Part shown: positions 38,428-47,133 of the stretch, piece after piece
How the letters are laid out: each line of letters begins with the position of its first letter
Position numbering within the stretch: the stretch's first letter is position 1
Made by a program: the position numbers and the translations under genes
NCBI RefSeq assembly: GCF_001955715.1
Contig: NZ_CP019239.1
Location: 2,976,001 to 3,040,000 of the forward strand
Length of the DNA: 64,000 nt
Source: Rhodoferax saidenbachensis
Lineage (GTDB): Bacteria; Pseudomonadota; Gammaproteobacteria; Burkholderiales; Burkholderiaceae_C
Direction of reading: 5' to 3'
The notes under the pieces: generated by a model
What the model saw: the letters and a program-made list of their open reading frames with translations, nothing else
What the model was told of the DNA's origin: nothing
Databases searched by the model: none

Positions 38428-39257
38428 GTGCACAAGCCCCCAGCGCCCTGATTGCCGAAGACGAGCCGCTGCTGGCCGCCGCGCTGCAGGCCGAGCTGGC
38501 GCGCGCCTGGCCCGAGCTGCGGATTGCCGCCACCGTGGGCGACGGCGCCTCTGCCGTACAGCAGGCGCTGGCGCTGCAGCCCGAGGTGCTGTTTTTTGAC
38601 ATTCGTATGCCCGGCATGACCGGCCTGGAAGCCGCCGCCGCGCTGGCCGACCAATGGCCCACCGAGGAGCGGCCCTTCCCCGCACTGGTGTTTGTCACCG
38701 CCTACGACCAGTACGCCGTGCAGGCGTTTGAGGCCCAGGCCATGGACTACCTGCTCAAGCCCGTGCAGCCCGCGCGCCTGGCAAAAACCGTGGCAAAACT
38801 GCAGCTAGCCCTTGCGCAGCCTGCGCAAGCAGCTATCAATTTAGAAGCAAATTTCGAGGCCACTCTCGGCCAACTGCGCGGCCTGCTGGCGCGCGGGCTG
38901 GATGGCGGCGCGCTTGCCGGGCCAGCCGCCGCACCGCTACAACACATCCAGGCCAACGTGGGCACCAGCATCCGTATGGTGCCGCTGGCCGAGGTGGTGT
39001 ACCTGGAGGCGGCCGACAAATACGTGCGTGTGCTGACGGCGGCGCATGAGTACCTGATCCGCACCCCGCTCAAGGAATTACTACCCCAGCTCGACGCCCA
39101 GACCTTCTGGCAAATCCACCGCGGCACCGTCGTGCACAGCGCCTGCATCCACAGCGTGGAGCGCGACGAGGCCGGCAAGCTGAGCCTGAAGTTGCGCGGC
39201 CGACCGGAGACATTGCCCGTGAGCCGGCTTTACGCGCACCGCTTCAAGGCGATGTAG
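38424..39257 (+). CDS. LytTR response regulator
   Basis: 277 residues. The REC domain (~1-125) has AEDEPL and the phosphoacceptor Asp in FFDIRMPGMTG, with Lys in LLKPVQP. A linker (~126-170) follows, then a LytTR DNA-binding domain (~170-270; VVYLEAADKYVRVLT, FWQIHRGTVV). The linker contains a reverse-oriented repeat A (38804-38851). It should regulate promoters carrying pairs of LytTR sites; none was identified here. Confidence 0.92.
   Translation: MSAQAPSALIAEDEPLLAAALQAELARAWPELRIAATVGDGASAVQQALALQPEVLFFDIRMPGMTGLEAAAALADQWPTEERPFPALVFVTAYDQYAVQAFEAQAMDYLLKPVQPARLAKTVAKLQLALAQPAQAAINLEANFEATLGQLRGLLARGLDGGALAGPAAAPLQHIQANVGTSIRMVPLAEVVYLEAADKYVRVLTAAHEYLIRTPLKELLPQLDAQTFWQIHRGTVVHSACIHSVERDEAGKLSLKLRGRPETLPVSRLYAHRFKAM
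38804..38851 (-). repeat. Repeat A copy 7, in frame in the LytTR regulator linker
   Basis: Minus-strand reading has TTGCTTCTAAATTGATAG, CTGCTTGCGCAGGCTGCGC and AAGGGCTAG. It encodes LALAQPAQAAINLEA in the linker between REC and LytTR. Confidence 0.6.
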
Positions 39258-39263
39258 TTTCAT

Positions 39264-39313
39264 CCGTTCGCCCTGAGCCTGTCGAAGGGCTTCGACAAGC
39301 TCAGCCCGAACGG
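39264..39313. repeat. Repeat B, full palindromic copy
   Basis: CCGTTCGCCCTGAGCCTG, TCGAAGGGCTTCGACAAGC and TCAGCCCGAACGG form a near-perfect palindrome just after the LytTR stop. Weaker partial repeats (GCTCAGGGCGAGCGG, CTCAGCCCGAGCGG) follow up to ~39360. The rest of this 222-bp gap holds no other feature I can support. Confidence 0.8.
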
Positions 39314-39479
39314 AGATATTGGCTCAGGGCGAGCGGTGCCAGGCGCTCAGCCCGAGCGGTATGAGCGCACCCAGAATGGCGTTGGGAGTTCAGCCAGAAC
39401 GGCGTTATTGGCCCGGTGTTGCCTTGGAACGGTGCGCGCACTACGATAGGGCACATCAGAACAACAGGAAGATCCCCCT

Positions 39480-40070
39480 ATGACGATGCGTTACACGTCC
39501 GTTGCCAATGTGCTGCCCGAAAGCAAGATGCGCCTTTATCCCACCAAGGTGATCAACATCATTGGCGGGCCGGGTTGCGACAAGTCGTTGTTTTCGTCGG
39601 CCATCATCCTGTACCTCAACCTGCGCGGCAAAACCGTGGAGACCATCCCCGACTTCGCCAAGTCCCTGGTCTGGCAGCAGAACTTCCAGGTGCTCAAAAA
39701 CCAGTATTTCATCGCCCAACAGCAGTACGAAATGCTCAACCTGCTGGACGGCCAGGTGCAGTTCCTCATCACCGAATGTTCGCTGCCCCAGGTGCTGTAC
39801 TACAACGAAAACTACGAAGAGAACATCTGCGACGTGGCCAAGACCCGCACCCAGATCCTCGAGTGGTACAAGCAGCACAACAACATCAACATCATGGTCC
39901 AGCGCGGCGAGAAAAAGTACGTGCACACCGGCCGTTTCCAGAGCGAAGAACAGGCCAAAGAGATAGACCACGGCCTGCGTGCCATGCTGATCCACGAAGG
40001 CCTGCCCTTCACCAGCCTGGCCCCCACCATGGACGCCATCAACGAGTTTGCCGCTACGCTGATCGAATAG
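39480..40070 (+). CDS. P-loop NTPase-like protein with altered Walker A (AAA_28/phage-like)
   Basis: 196 residues. IIGGPGCDKSLFSS near residue 30 is a Walker A-like loop in which the last Gly before Lys is Asp. A C-terminal RGEKKYVHTGRFQSEEQAKE followed by IDHGLRAML resembles the tail of phage-type AAA/NadR-like ATPases (R...GR.Q.EE...ID). About 40 aromatic and Asn residues sit in the middle (QQQYEMLNLLDGQ, YYNENYEENI). No signal or membrane segment. It stands alone between repeats. The function is unknown; NTP binding is uncertain given the Asp. Confidence 0.7.
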   Translation: MTMRYTSVANVLPESKMRLYPTKVINIIGGPGCDKSLFSSAIILYLNLRGKTVETIPDFAKSLVWQQNFQVLKNQYFIAQQQYEMLNLLDGQVQFLITECSLPQVLYYNENYEENICDVAKTRTQILEWYKQHNNINIMVQRGEKKYVHTGRFQSEEQAKEIDHGLRAMLIHEGLPFTSLAPTMDAINEFAATLIE

Positions 40071-40077
40071 GCACCCT

Positions 40078-40115
40078 CCCGTTCCCGTTCCCGTTCCCGT
40101 TCCCGTTCCCGTTCG
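40078..40115. repeat. Hexanucleotide tandem repeat (GTTCCC)
   Basis: Five perfect GTTCCC units (40081-40110) flanked by CCC and GTTC, starting 11 bp after the P-loop gene stop and running into repeat B. Such arrays vary in copy number; no function is evident. Confidence 0.85.
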
Positions 40116-40175
40116 GGCTGAGCCTGTCGAAGCCCTGCGCCGCTTAGGACCCTTCGACAAGCTCAGGGCGAACGG
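40109..40175. repeat. Repeat B, full palindromic copy
   Basis: CCGTTCGGGCTGAGCCTG, TCGAAGCCC, a 15-bp centre and CCCTTCGACAAGCTCAGGG then CGAACGGG. The centre (TGCGCCGCTTAGGA) is longer than in other copies. Confidence 0.75.
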
Positions 40176-40210
40176 GATTTTCAAACTAAGGGCGAACGGT
40201 CCGGTTTCTT

Positions 40211-40240
40211 TTCAAAAAAACAGTTTCTTTTCGAAACGGT
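40211..40240 (-). terminator. Possible intrinsic terminator of the DUF2157-type gene
   Basis: On the minus strand, CGTTTC-GAAAA-GAAAC is followed by TGTTTTTTTG. It begins just beyond the stop codon of the minus-strand gene at 40247. The stem is short and AT-rich, so it is weak but has the T-run expected for Rho-independent termination. Confidence 0.45.
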
Positions 40241-40246
40241 TTTATT

Positions 40247-41365
40247 TCAAACGCGCGGCCGCAGCCCCTCAGGCACAAAGCGGGCCAGGCGCGCGTTGAT
40301 GGCCGGCTCATGGCGCTGCCACCACACCCCCAGCGCCACCACGGCCAGACCCAATAGCGTGAGCGCAAATGGGAACAACAGGCTGTCTTCGAATACACGG
40401 TGTGACAGGTACCCCAGATAACCCGCCACGCCCAGCGCGCCAAAGATGGTGAACACACGCCGCCCGATGGCTGCGCCAAATAGCACCATCACGATGTTGA
40501 TCAGCGCGTAGACAAACTTGCCAATCTCGCTACCCGAGTCGCGCCAGGAGAGTCCGCCCCAAAACATGATGGCGCCCAACACATAAAGCCAAAACGCAAA
40601 GTCCTGCCGCCATTCAGCCTCTTGCGCCCTGCGGCTGCGCATGTCCACCCACATGGCGATGCAACAGGTGGCAATGCCAAACACCAGCGACACGTCGCGG
40701 CTGAACTCCCAGTCAAAACCTTCCTGCTGCATCAGCCCGTTGGCCACGTCCATGCTCATGTACCAGATCGTCATGGCAATCGGCATCACCATGAATGGCA
40801 GGCGGTAGCGCCACAACATCACCACACCCGTGGCCAGCGTGGCGAACTCCAGCGTCATCCAGCGCCAGCTGATGATGGTGTGGTACGCGCGGTAGCTGTC
40901 ACTGCCACCCGGTGGCCACAGGCCCAGCAGGTGCTGCACGCACCACACCGCCAGCGGCGACAAGATAACGGCCAGCGTGGCCAAAATGCCGGCCGGCACC
41001 AGCAGCCCGCGCGCTTTGAAATGGTCCGCCACCTTCAGGCACGCCACCAGATAGGCCAGCCCAATCAGCAGCAGCCCGGTGGGCCCCATGGCCTGGAAGC
41101 CCAGCGTCATGAACAGCGTCATCGCGCCTATGGCCACCAGCCCGCCAAAGTAATACAGCACGTTGACAAAGCCAAACTTCGGGCCGCTGGCCAGCGCGCC
41201 GGGCTGCGTGGGCACCGTGGCCTGGTGGTCCAGCACCACCCAGCGCTGCCACAGGCTCTGCGCCTGGGCGGGGGTGATCACGCCGTCGTGGGCGGCGTCC
41301 TGCAGGTCTTGCTGCCGCAGGGAAACAACCTGGGGCGCCGTGGGGGTGGGTAGTGGATTAGGCAT
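40247..41365 (-). CDS. DUF2157-type integral membrane protein
   Basis: 372 residues. A soluble N-terminal part (LRQQDLQDAAHDGVITPAQA and a Trp-rich helix) fits DUF2157, followed by about nine to ten membrane helices to the C-terminus. Function unknown in the family. It is transcribed divergently from the binding-protein gene that follows on the plus strand, and ends beside a weak terminator-like hairpin. Confidence 0.75.
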   Translation of the reverse strand: MPNPLPTPTAPQVVSLRQQDLQDAAHDGVITPAQAQSLWQRWVVLDHQATVPTQPGALASGPKFGFVNVLYYFGGLVAIGAMTLFMTLGFQAMGPTGLLLIGLAYLVACLKVADHFKARGLLVPAGILATLAVILSPLAVWCVQHLLGLWPPGGSDSYRAYHTIISWRWMTLEFATLATGVVMLWRYRLPFMVMPIAMTIWYMSMDVANGLMQQEGFDWEFSRDVSLVFGIATCCIAMWVDMRSRRAQEAEWRQDFAFWLYVLGAIMFWGGLSWRDSGSEIGKFVYALINIVMVLFGAAIGRRVFTIFGALGVAGYLGYLSHRVFEDSLLFPFALTLLGLAVVALGVWWQRHEPAINARLARFVPEGLRPRV

Positions 41366-41478
41366 TTACGTCTTTGCAGTCCTTTGCTCGCATATGTACC
41401 ATAGCCAATACAAAAAGTGCATCCCCCATGGGAGCGTTGCCCGGGTTTTTCCAAATGACAGGTCGTTGGCAGGTTTTC

Positions 41479-42387
41479 ATGTATTGCTGTGTTCCCAAGC
41501 CTCCCTGGTTCACCCATGCGGTGCGCTTTGTGTTGACTGCGGGCCTGTGCGCCCTGGCCCTGACGCCCGCCCCCGCCCGGGCCGAAAAATTCAACCTGGT
41601 CTATGCGCGCCAATACGCCGAGACCGACAGCCGGCTGGACTACCCCGTACGCCTGCTGGAGCTGGCCCTGAAAAAAGCCGGGGCGGACTACAACATCCAA
41701 TCCGACGCACGCTCCATGTCGCAAGACGCATCGCTCAAACGCCTGGCCGAGGGCGGCAGCGTCAACGTGGTGTGGACCATGACCAGCAAGCAGCGCGAGC
41801 AAGAGCTGCTGCCCATCCGCATTCCGCTGGACAAGGGCCTGTTTGGCTACCGCATCGCCTTTGTGCGCCAGCAGGACCGCAACGCCCTGGCCAAGGTCAA
41901 GACACTGGCCGACATGCGCCGCTTTGCGGCTGGCCAGGGCCACGACTGGCCCGACACCCAGATCCTGCAGGGCAACGGCCTCAACGTCGTCACCGCCCCG
42001 GCCTTTGACGGCTTGTTCAACATGCTGCGCGCCGGGCGCTTTGACTATTTCCCCCGCTCCGTCCTGGAAATCTGGGACGAAGAAGAACAGGCCGGTGCCC
42101 AGCAACTGGTGGTGGACGACAAGATCGTGCTGCACTACCCCGCCGCCATCTACTACTTTGTGAACAAAAAAGACCGTGCACTGGCCAGCGCCCTGGAGCG
42201 CGGCCTGAACAAGGCCATTGCCGACGGCAGCTTTGACACCCTGTTTTACGAACGGTATGGCGAACCCATCAAGCGCGCCAACCTGCGCCAGCGCAGCGCC
42301 ATCGCCCTGAAAAACCCGCTTTTGCCGCCCGAAACCCCGCTTTCGCGCAAAGCACTGTGGCTGGATATAAACGCCCTGCCTAAATAA
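41479..42387 (+). CDS. Periplasmic binding-protein-like (family 3 type) protein
   Basis: About 302 residues from ATG 41479, with GGCAGG upstream; ATGs at 41455 and 41428 are alternatives. A signal peptide (FVLTAGLCALALTPAPARA) precedes a type-2 periplasmic binding fold beginning EKFNLVYARQYAETDSRL. Motifs include MSQDASLKRLAEGGSVNV and FDYFPRSVLEIWDEE. No permease or ATPase gene is adjacent, so it may serve as a free sensor or belong to a distant transporter. Confidence 0.72.
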   Translation: MYCCVPKPPWFTHAVRFVLTAGLCALALTPAPARAEKFNLVYARQYAETDSRLDYPVRLLELALKKAGADYNIQSDARSMSQDASLKRLAEGGSVNVVWTMTSKQREQELLPIRIPLDKGLFGYRIAFVRQQDRNALAKVKTLADMRRFAAGQGHDWPDTQILQGNGLNVVTAPAFDGLFNMLRAGRFDYFPRSVLEIWDEEEQAGAQQLVVDDKIVLHYPAAIYYFVNKKDRALASALERGLNKAIADGSFDTLFYERYGEPIKRANLRQRSAIALKNPLLPPETPLSRKALWLDINALPK

Positions 42388-42414
42388 ACGCTGGTGGCGG
42401 CCTAAAATCATTGG

Positions 42415-44226
42415 ATGAGCGCCAATACCCCAGCATCCCCCGCCAACGCCCCCGAAACACCCAAGATCAGCAACTTCCTGCGCCAGATCATCGAGTCCGA
42501 TCTGGAAAAAGGCACCTACGCCCAGCGCAAATGGGCCGGCAGCCCCGGCGACGCCGCCCACCACGCGGCGGGCCAGCCAGACCCCGCCAAGATCCGCACC
42601 CGCTTTCCGCCCGAGCCCAATGGCTACCTGCACGTAGGCCACGCCAAGAGCATCTGCATCAACTTTGGCCTGGCGCGTGATTACGGCGGCGTCTGCCACC
42701 TGCGCTTTGACGACACCAACCCCGAGAAGGAAGACACGGAGTACGTCAACTCCATCATCGACGCGGTGAAGTGGCTGGGCTTTGACTGGAATGGTGCGCC
42801 CGATGCGGCCGCCTACCAGGCCAGCGACTACTTTGACTTCATGTACCGCGCGGCGGAATACTTGATCGAAGCCGGCTACGCCTATGTGGACGAACAAACC
42901 GTAGAGCAAATGCGCGTGAACCGTGGCGACTTTGGCAAGCCCGGTGTGGACAGCCCCTTCCGCAGCCGCACGCCCGCCGAAAACCTGGCGCGTTTTCGCG
43001 AGATGCGCGACGGCAAACACGAAGACGGATCGATGGTGCTGCGCGCCAAGATCGACATGGCCAGCCCCAACATCAACATGCGCGACCCGGCCATCTACCG
43101 CATCCGCCGCGCCACCCACCACAACACGGGCGACACCTGGTGCATCTACCCGATGTACACCTACGCCCACCCCATTGAAGACGCGCTGGAGCAGATCACC
43201 CACAGCCTGTGCACGCTGGAGTTTGAAGACCAGCGCCCGTTTTACGACTGGCTGCTGGAGCGATTGGCTGAAGGCGACCTGCTGGCTGCGCCCGCGCCGC
43301 GCCAGTATGAGTTTGCCCGCCTGAACCTCACCTATGTGATCACCAGCAAACGCAAGCTGGCGCAACTGGTGTACGACCACAAGGTGCAAGGCTGGGACGA
43401 CCCGCGCATGCCCACCATCGTGGGCCTGCGCCGCCGTGGCTACACCCCCGCAGCGATCCAAATGTTTGCCGAGCGCATTGGCGTGACCAAGAGCGATAGC
43501 TGGATTGACTACTCCACGCTGGAAGGCTGCCTGCGCGAAGACCTGGAAGCCAAGGCCCACCGCGGCATGGCGGTCATCAACCCCGTCAAGCTGGTGCTGA
43601 CCAACTGGGATGAGGTCATGGGCGCTGGCCACCTGGAGCCCTGCACCCAGCCCGCCCTGCCCCACCCGCCCGAAGGCGTTGAATCGCCAACCCGTCACTT
43701 CACTATCGGCAAAGAAGTGTGGATCGAACGCGAAGACTTTGAAGAAGTGCAACCGAAGGGCTACAAGCGTTTGTTCCCCGGCAATAAAGTGCGCCTGAAA
43801 GGCGGCTACGTGATCGAATGCACCGGCTGCACTAAGGATGCCAACGGCACCATCACCGAAGTGCTGGCCACCGTGGTGCCCGACACCAAGAGCGGCACAC
43901 CGGGCAGCGACTTGGTGAAGGTGAAAGCCGCGATCACCTGGGTCGGCGTGGCCAACGGCGTCAACGCGGAAGTGCGCATGTACGACCGCCTGTTTTTGGA
44001 CGCGCAGCCCGATGCGGGTGGCAAAGACTTTATCGAGAGCCTGAACCCCAACAGCCTGAAAGTCGTCACCGCGATTGTTGAGCCGTCATTAGCCAATGCG
44101 TTGCCGGACCAGAAGTTCCAGTTTGAACGGCATGGGTACTTTGTGGCGGATCGCGTGGATCACGTGCAAGGCAGCAAGCCGGTGTTTAACTTGGCGGTGG
44201 GGTTGAAGGATAGTTGGGGGAAGTAA
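42415..44226 (+). CDS. glnS: Glutaminyl-tRNA synthetase
   Basis: 603 residues, class I synthetase. The HIGH-equivalent is PPEPNGYLHVGHAKSI, and the KMSKS-equivalent is VITSKRKLAQLV. The Rossmann part is followed by the anticodon-binding beta-barrel domains (PVKLVLTNWDE, EVWIEREDFEEV, GNKVRLKGGYVIEC). This fits GlnRS rather than discriminating GluRS. It attaches Gln to tRNA-Gln in the cytoplasm. It is the last housekeeping gene before the AT-richer accessory block. Confidence 0.96.
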   Translation: MSANTPASPANAPETPKISNFLRQIIESDLEKGTYAQRKWAGSPGDAAHHAAGQPDPAKIRTRFPPEPNGYLHVGHAKSICINFGLARDYGGVCHLRFDDTNPEKEDTEYVNSIIDAVKWLGFDWNGAPDAAAYQASDYFDFMYRAAEYLIEAGYAYVDEQTVEQMRVNRGDFGKPGVDSPFRSRTPAENLARFREMRDGKHEDGSMVLRAKIDMASPNINMRDPAIYRIRRATHHNTGDTWCIYPMYTYAHPIEDALEQITHSLCTLEFEDQRPFYDWLLERLAEGDLLAAPAPRQYEFARLNLTYVITSKRKLAQLVYDHKVQGWDDPRMPTIVGLRRRGYTPAAIQMFAERIGVTKSDSWIDYSTLEGCLREDLEAKAHRGMAVINPVKLVLTNWDEVMGAGHLEPCTQPALPHPPEGVESPTRHFTIGKEVWIEREDFEEVQPKGYKRLFPGNKVRLKGGYVIECTGCTKDANGTITEVLATVVPDTKSGTPGSDLVKVKAAITWVGVANGVNAEVRMYDRLFLDAQPDAGGKDFIESLNPNSLKVVTAIVEPSLANALPDQKFQFERHGYFVADRVDHVQGSKPVFNLAVGLKDSWGK

Positions 44227-44303
44227 TCAAATAGCAGTCGCATATTTATGAACACACCCCAAGCCCATCCAACTATTCAACGTCTTTGCAAAGTAACTGC
44301 GGG

Positions 44304-46442
44304 ATGAAAAGTACGATCACTCGCAGGAGCTCCCTCAAGGAGCCACTAGGCGATGCGCCGTTTCTCGGAGCTTCAATTGAGACCAATGAAGTAGTCCTGA
44401 ACGGCGATGCGTTCGATCTTTTGCACGAACTCCAGCCAGCATCAGTCGACTTGATCATTACTAGCCCGCCATACTGGGGGCATCGCGAATATGGCATGAG
44501 CCACAACTGGGACTTTTTCAATGACATTGCAACTGTTCGGGAAATAGGGGCAGCAACTCCCGGTTATGAGTGGTACAGAGAAAAGGGGGGACTTCTAGGA
44601 CTCGAACCGTACCCGGAATGGTATGTCGCTCATCTAGCCAGCATTTTCTCCCGTGCAAACAGATGCCTGAAGGCTGACGGCAATCTGTGGATCAATATTG
44701 GCGATACATATTTCGCACGCTGGAGCAGCATCCGCGATGGTGGACGACAAGGATTGGGCGACGATGATCGGAACCGCCGAAAGACGCCAATGGGAGGGGT
44801 TCGACAAGAAAAGCAGTTGCTACTAATTCCATCTCGTTTTGCTATCGCAATGCAGGAGCATGGGTGGATTCTGCGCAATGATGTGATATGGCATAAGCCT
44901 AACGCGACTCCCAGACCTGAAGGAGATCGTCTCAAGCTCGCACATGAGCATTTTTTCCATTTTGTGAAGAAACCAAAGGAAGGGCGGGCTACGTATTACT
45001 ACAAGCCCGAATATGCGGAGCCGCGAAGCAATGACGTGGTGACTGTCAATGTCGCGCCAGGAGAAGATGGACATACAGCCACGTTTCCTCATGCACTCAT
45101 TGAACCTCGCATCCTCACCTCATCACCGCCCGATGGTGTAGTACTGGATCCATTTTGCGGAACAGGCCGATCTCTTGAAGTCGCTAAACGTTTGGGACGA
45201 AAAGTGATTGGATTTGATGCGCAAATCAAATACGCAGACCTAACTCGAAACAAACTAGGAAGCCCAATGAACAAAAAACAAAAAGAAACTAAAGGCGACG
45301 TTAAAGGAAATTTCGTTAGCGAGTGGTTTGGCCAACGAATCTATCCACTGGTTCGCCTAGATATGGCTGCAGTTTCCGGAAAACGCGCGGGCACTTGCCA
45401 GTTCCTCACAAATATTCTAAAGACGAGTACTGATTGCGTAAAGAATGAGAACTCACAAGGAGTTTGCTCCATAAGTGCAACTAGCAACGGTCCTCGACAA
45501 GATTGGCTCGTATGCCCATATCGAGTCATCGATTCAGAAATTGTCAAACGCGGCTGCACGATGATTTTTGGGCTCAGTACAGACGTAAAACCAATCCCAG
45601 TTTCGCTGCTAAAACATGAAGGCGAGTTAGACAAATTTAAAAAATCCGTTGAATCCTCAGGTAGCGGATATCTTTTCTTTCAAGATAAGCTAGGCGGAGA
45701 AATTTCCATACTCTCCACTGAAAAATCACCTGAAATGGCTTTTGATGTCACGCTCGTCGAAATCAAATGCGTTGCAGGTGTGTTCCAAGTAGCTCGATAT
45801 GGCATCTTGGAAATTCAAACAATGGACTTTCACGGCTCATACAAACACGCCGTAACAAACTTGCGTGATGCCTTACGTTTGCACGGGAAAGAATTTCCAG
45901 AGGCACTACAAGCAAAGCCAGAATGGGCAGGCAAACAAGTTGAGGGGCCAAACATTGCCAACGTGTTTAAGCGGACCTTCTACCAGATCATGCTCAAGTT
46001 CAAATTATCTGGTCGTGGTTCTGCAGCAGGAACTGTGCTCGCGCTACCTCGATCCGTTTGGGATAGTTGGCAGCCATTTTTAGGGGCCCCAACACTAGAG
46101 GATGAAAGCCCGGGAATCAAACGCTTCAAAATTCACGACAAAGACGCGAAACAGGAAATTCTGAATTCATTTATCTGCGTTTTTGATGTTGATGCGGCAC
46201 AAAACAGTTCCAGCTCACCGATCAAAATTGATCACTTCATCAGAGTTTCGCCTGAGCAGCTCGCACACCATGCTTTTACTGAAGTTCCGAACCACATGTT
46301 GAATACGATTCAAAACAGCGATGCCGTGCTTTCAAGGATCAAGTCGAGACTGTTGGACTGGTGGCCCGATTTACCTAGTGATGACAGAAACAACAAAGTT
46401 GCTCGCAAAAGAATCGTCAAGTCGAAAAGTCAGCCAACTTAA
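44304..46442 (+). CDS. Fused DNA methyltransferase and NotI-like restriction endonuclease
   Basis: 712 residues with base use lower in GC than the neighbours (for example runs of AAACAAAAAGAAAC near 45270), suggesting transfer. Residues ~25-320 are a beta-class methyltransferase: catalytic TSPPYW (~54) precedes SAM motif DPFCGTGRSLEVAKRLG (~281); SPPY suggests N4-cytosine. After MNKKQKETKGDVKG (~322-335) the rest is NotI-like: four Cys in GTCQF, TDCVKN, GVCSIS and LVCPYR (~365-404), with SNGPRQDWLVCPYR, then FDVTLVEIKC and EIQTMDFHGSY (~480-510) as probable active site. ATG 45267 with TAGGA upstream could express the endonuclease alone. The TTG at 44286 is another possible start. Confidence 0.88.
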   Translation: MKSTITRRSSLKEPLGDAPFLGASIETNEVVLNGDAFDLLHELQPASVDLIITSPPYWGHREYGMSHNWDFFNDIATVREIGAATPGYEWYREKGGLLGLEPYPEWYVAHLASIFSRANRCLKADGNLWINIGDTYFARWSSIRDGGRQGLGDDDRNRRKTPMGGVRQEKQLLLIPSRFAIAMQEHGWILRNDVIWHKPNATPRPEGDRLKLAHEHFFHFVKKPKEGRATYYYKPEYAEPRSNDVVTVNVAPGEDGHTATFPHALIEPRILTSSPPDGVVLDPFCGTGRSLEVAKRLGRKVIGFDAQIKYADLTRNKLGSPMNKKQKETKGDVKGNFVSEWFGQRIYPLVRLDMAAVSGKRAGTCQFLTNILKTSTDCVKNENSQGVCSISATSNGPRQDWLVCPYRVIDSEIVKRGCTMIFGLSTDVKPIPVSLLKHEGELDKFKKSVESSGSGYLFFQDKLGGEISILSTEKSPEMAFDVTLVEIKCVAGVFQVARYGILEIQTMDFHGSYKHAVTNLRDALRLHGKEFPEALQAKPEWAGKQVEGPNIANVFKRTFYQIMLKFKLSGRGSAAGTVLALPRSVWDSWQPFLGAPTLEDESPGIKRFKIHDKDAKQEILNSFICVFDVDAAQNSSSSPIKIDHFIRVSPEQLAHHAFTEVPNHMLNTIQNSDAVLSRIKSRLLDWWPDLPSDDRNNKVARKRIVKSKSQPT
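45257..45269 (+). promoter_or_regulatory. Internal ribosome binding site and start at the domain junction
   Basis: AGGA at 45257-45260 stands six bases before ATG 45267, exactly where the methyltransferase ends and the NotI-like part begins. Use of this start would give a ~391-residue endonuclease, close to the length of NotI itself. Confidence 0.5.
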
Positions 46443-46451
46443 TTTATCGGA

Positions 46452-47030
46452 TTGAGTGAACACCGCACGTCTTACACGGTCCGACGCAACTTGCAACCCC
46501 AACCCATCCTCCACTTCTGGTTCGAAGAGCTAACCGCCAAGCAGCACTTCGTCAAAGACGCCGCACTGGACGAAACCATTCGCGCGCGGTTTGGCGACAC
46601 GCTGGAAGCGGCGGCGCGATGTGAACTGTTTGCGTGGCGCACAACGGCCGAAGGGCGGCTGGCGGAGATCATTGTGTTGGACCAGTTCTCGCGCAACGTG
46701 TACCGCGACACACCGCGCGCCTTTGCGCAGGACGCGCTGGCGCTGGTGTTGGCGCAGGAGCTGGTGGCAAGTACGCAGGACCGCAGCCTGCCTGAAGCGC
46801 AACGCGTGTTCGCCTACATGCCCTACATGCACAGCGAGTCCGCGCTGGTGCATACGCAGGCGGTGGCGCTGTTTACGCAGCTGGGCATACAAGACAACCT
46901 GAACTTCGAGCTGCTCCACAAAGCCATCGTCGACCGCTTCGGTCGTTACCCCCACCGCAACACCATCCTGGGCCGCACCTCCACCGCCGAAGAGCTGGCC
47001 TTCCTGAGCGAACCGGGGTCTTCGTTCTAG
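46452..47030 (+). CDS. DUF924 family protein
   Basis: 192 residues from TTG 46452; a later TTG start at 46490 (QPQPILHFWF) is also possible as there is no ATG in the N-terminal part. The PILHFWFEE start, the LDQFSRNVYRDTPRAFAQD block, the YMPYMHSES and HRNTILGR segments are those of DUF924, a helical family of unknown function. Its product is duplicated, truncated, at 48202-48699. It begins 10 bp after the fused methyltransferase-endonuclease but has ordinary GC, so the link is positional only. Confidence 0.8.
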   Translation: MSEHRTSYTVRRNLQPQPILHFWFEELTAKQHFVKDAALDETIRARFGDTLEAAARCELFAWRTTAEGRLAEIIVLDQFSRNVYRDTPRAFAQDALALVLAQELVASTQDRSLPEAQRVFAYMPYMHSESALVHTQAVALFTQLGIQDNLNFELLHKAIVDRFGRYPHRNTILGRTSTAEELAFLSEPGSSF

Positions 47031-47039
47031 GTTTTGGCT

Positions 47040-47098
47040 TGTAGTTGCGACGCTTTTGTAGCGTCCCAGGTTCCATTTACCTGGGCCTCAGGCCTATT
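47040..47098 (+). repeat. Repeat A copy 8 (divergent)
   Basis: GTAGTTGCGACGCTTTTG, TAGCGTC and then CTGGGCCTCAGGCCTATT; the centre has diverged from the usual TAGCTGCTTGCGCA. It starts ten bases after the DUF924 stop. Confidence 0.5.
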
Positions 47099-47133
47099 CT
47101 TCATACAAAGCCCTGTGGCAATCAACTGAAAAT

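Noticed and set aside
40078..40115. GTTCCC array as CRISPR-like
   Set aside because: Units are adjacent with no spacers; it is a simple tandem repeat.
41278..43752. An 824-codon minus-strand frame covering the binding protein and glnS
   Set aside because: It crosses two well-supported plus-strand genes and reads as low-complexity Gly/Val/His sequence without family motifs.
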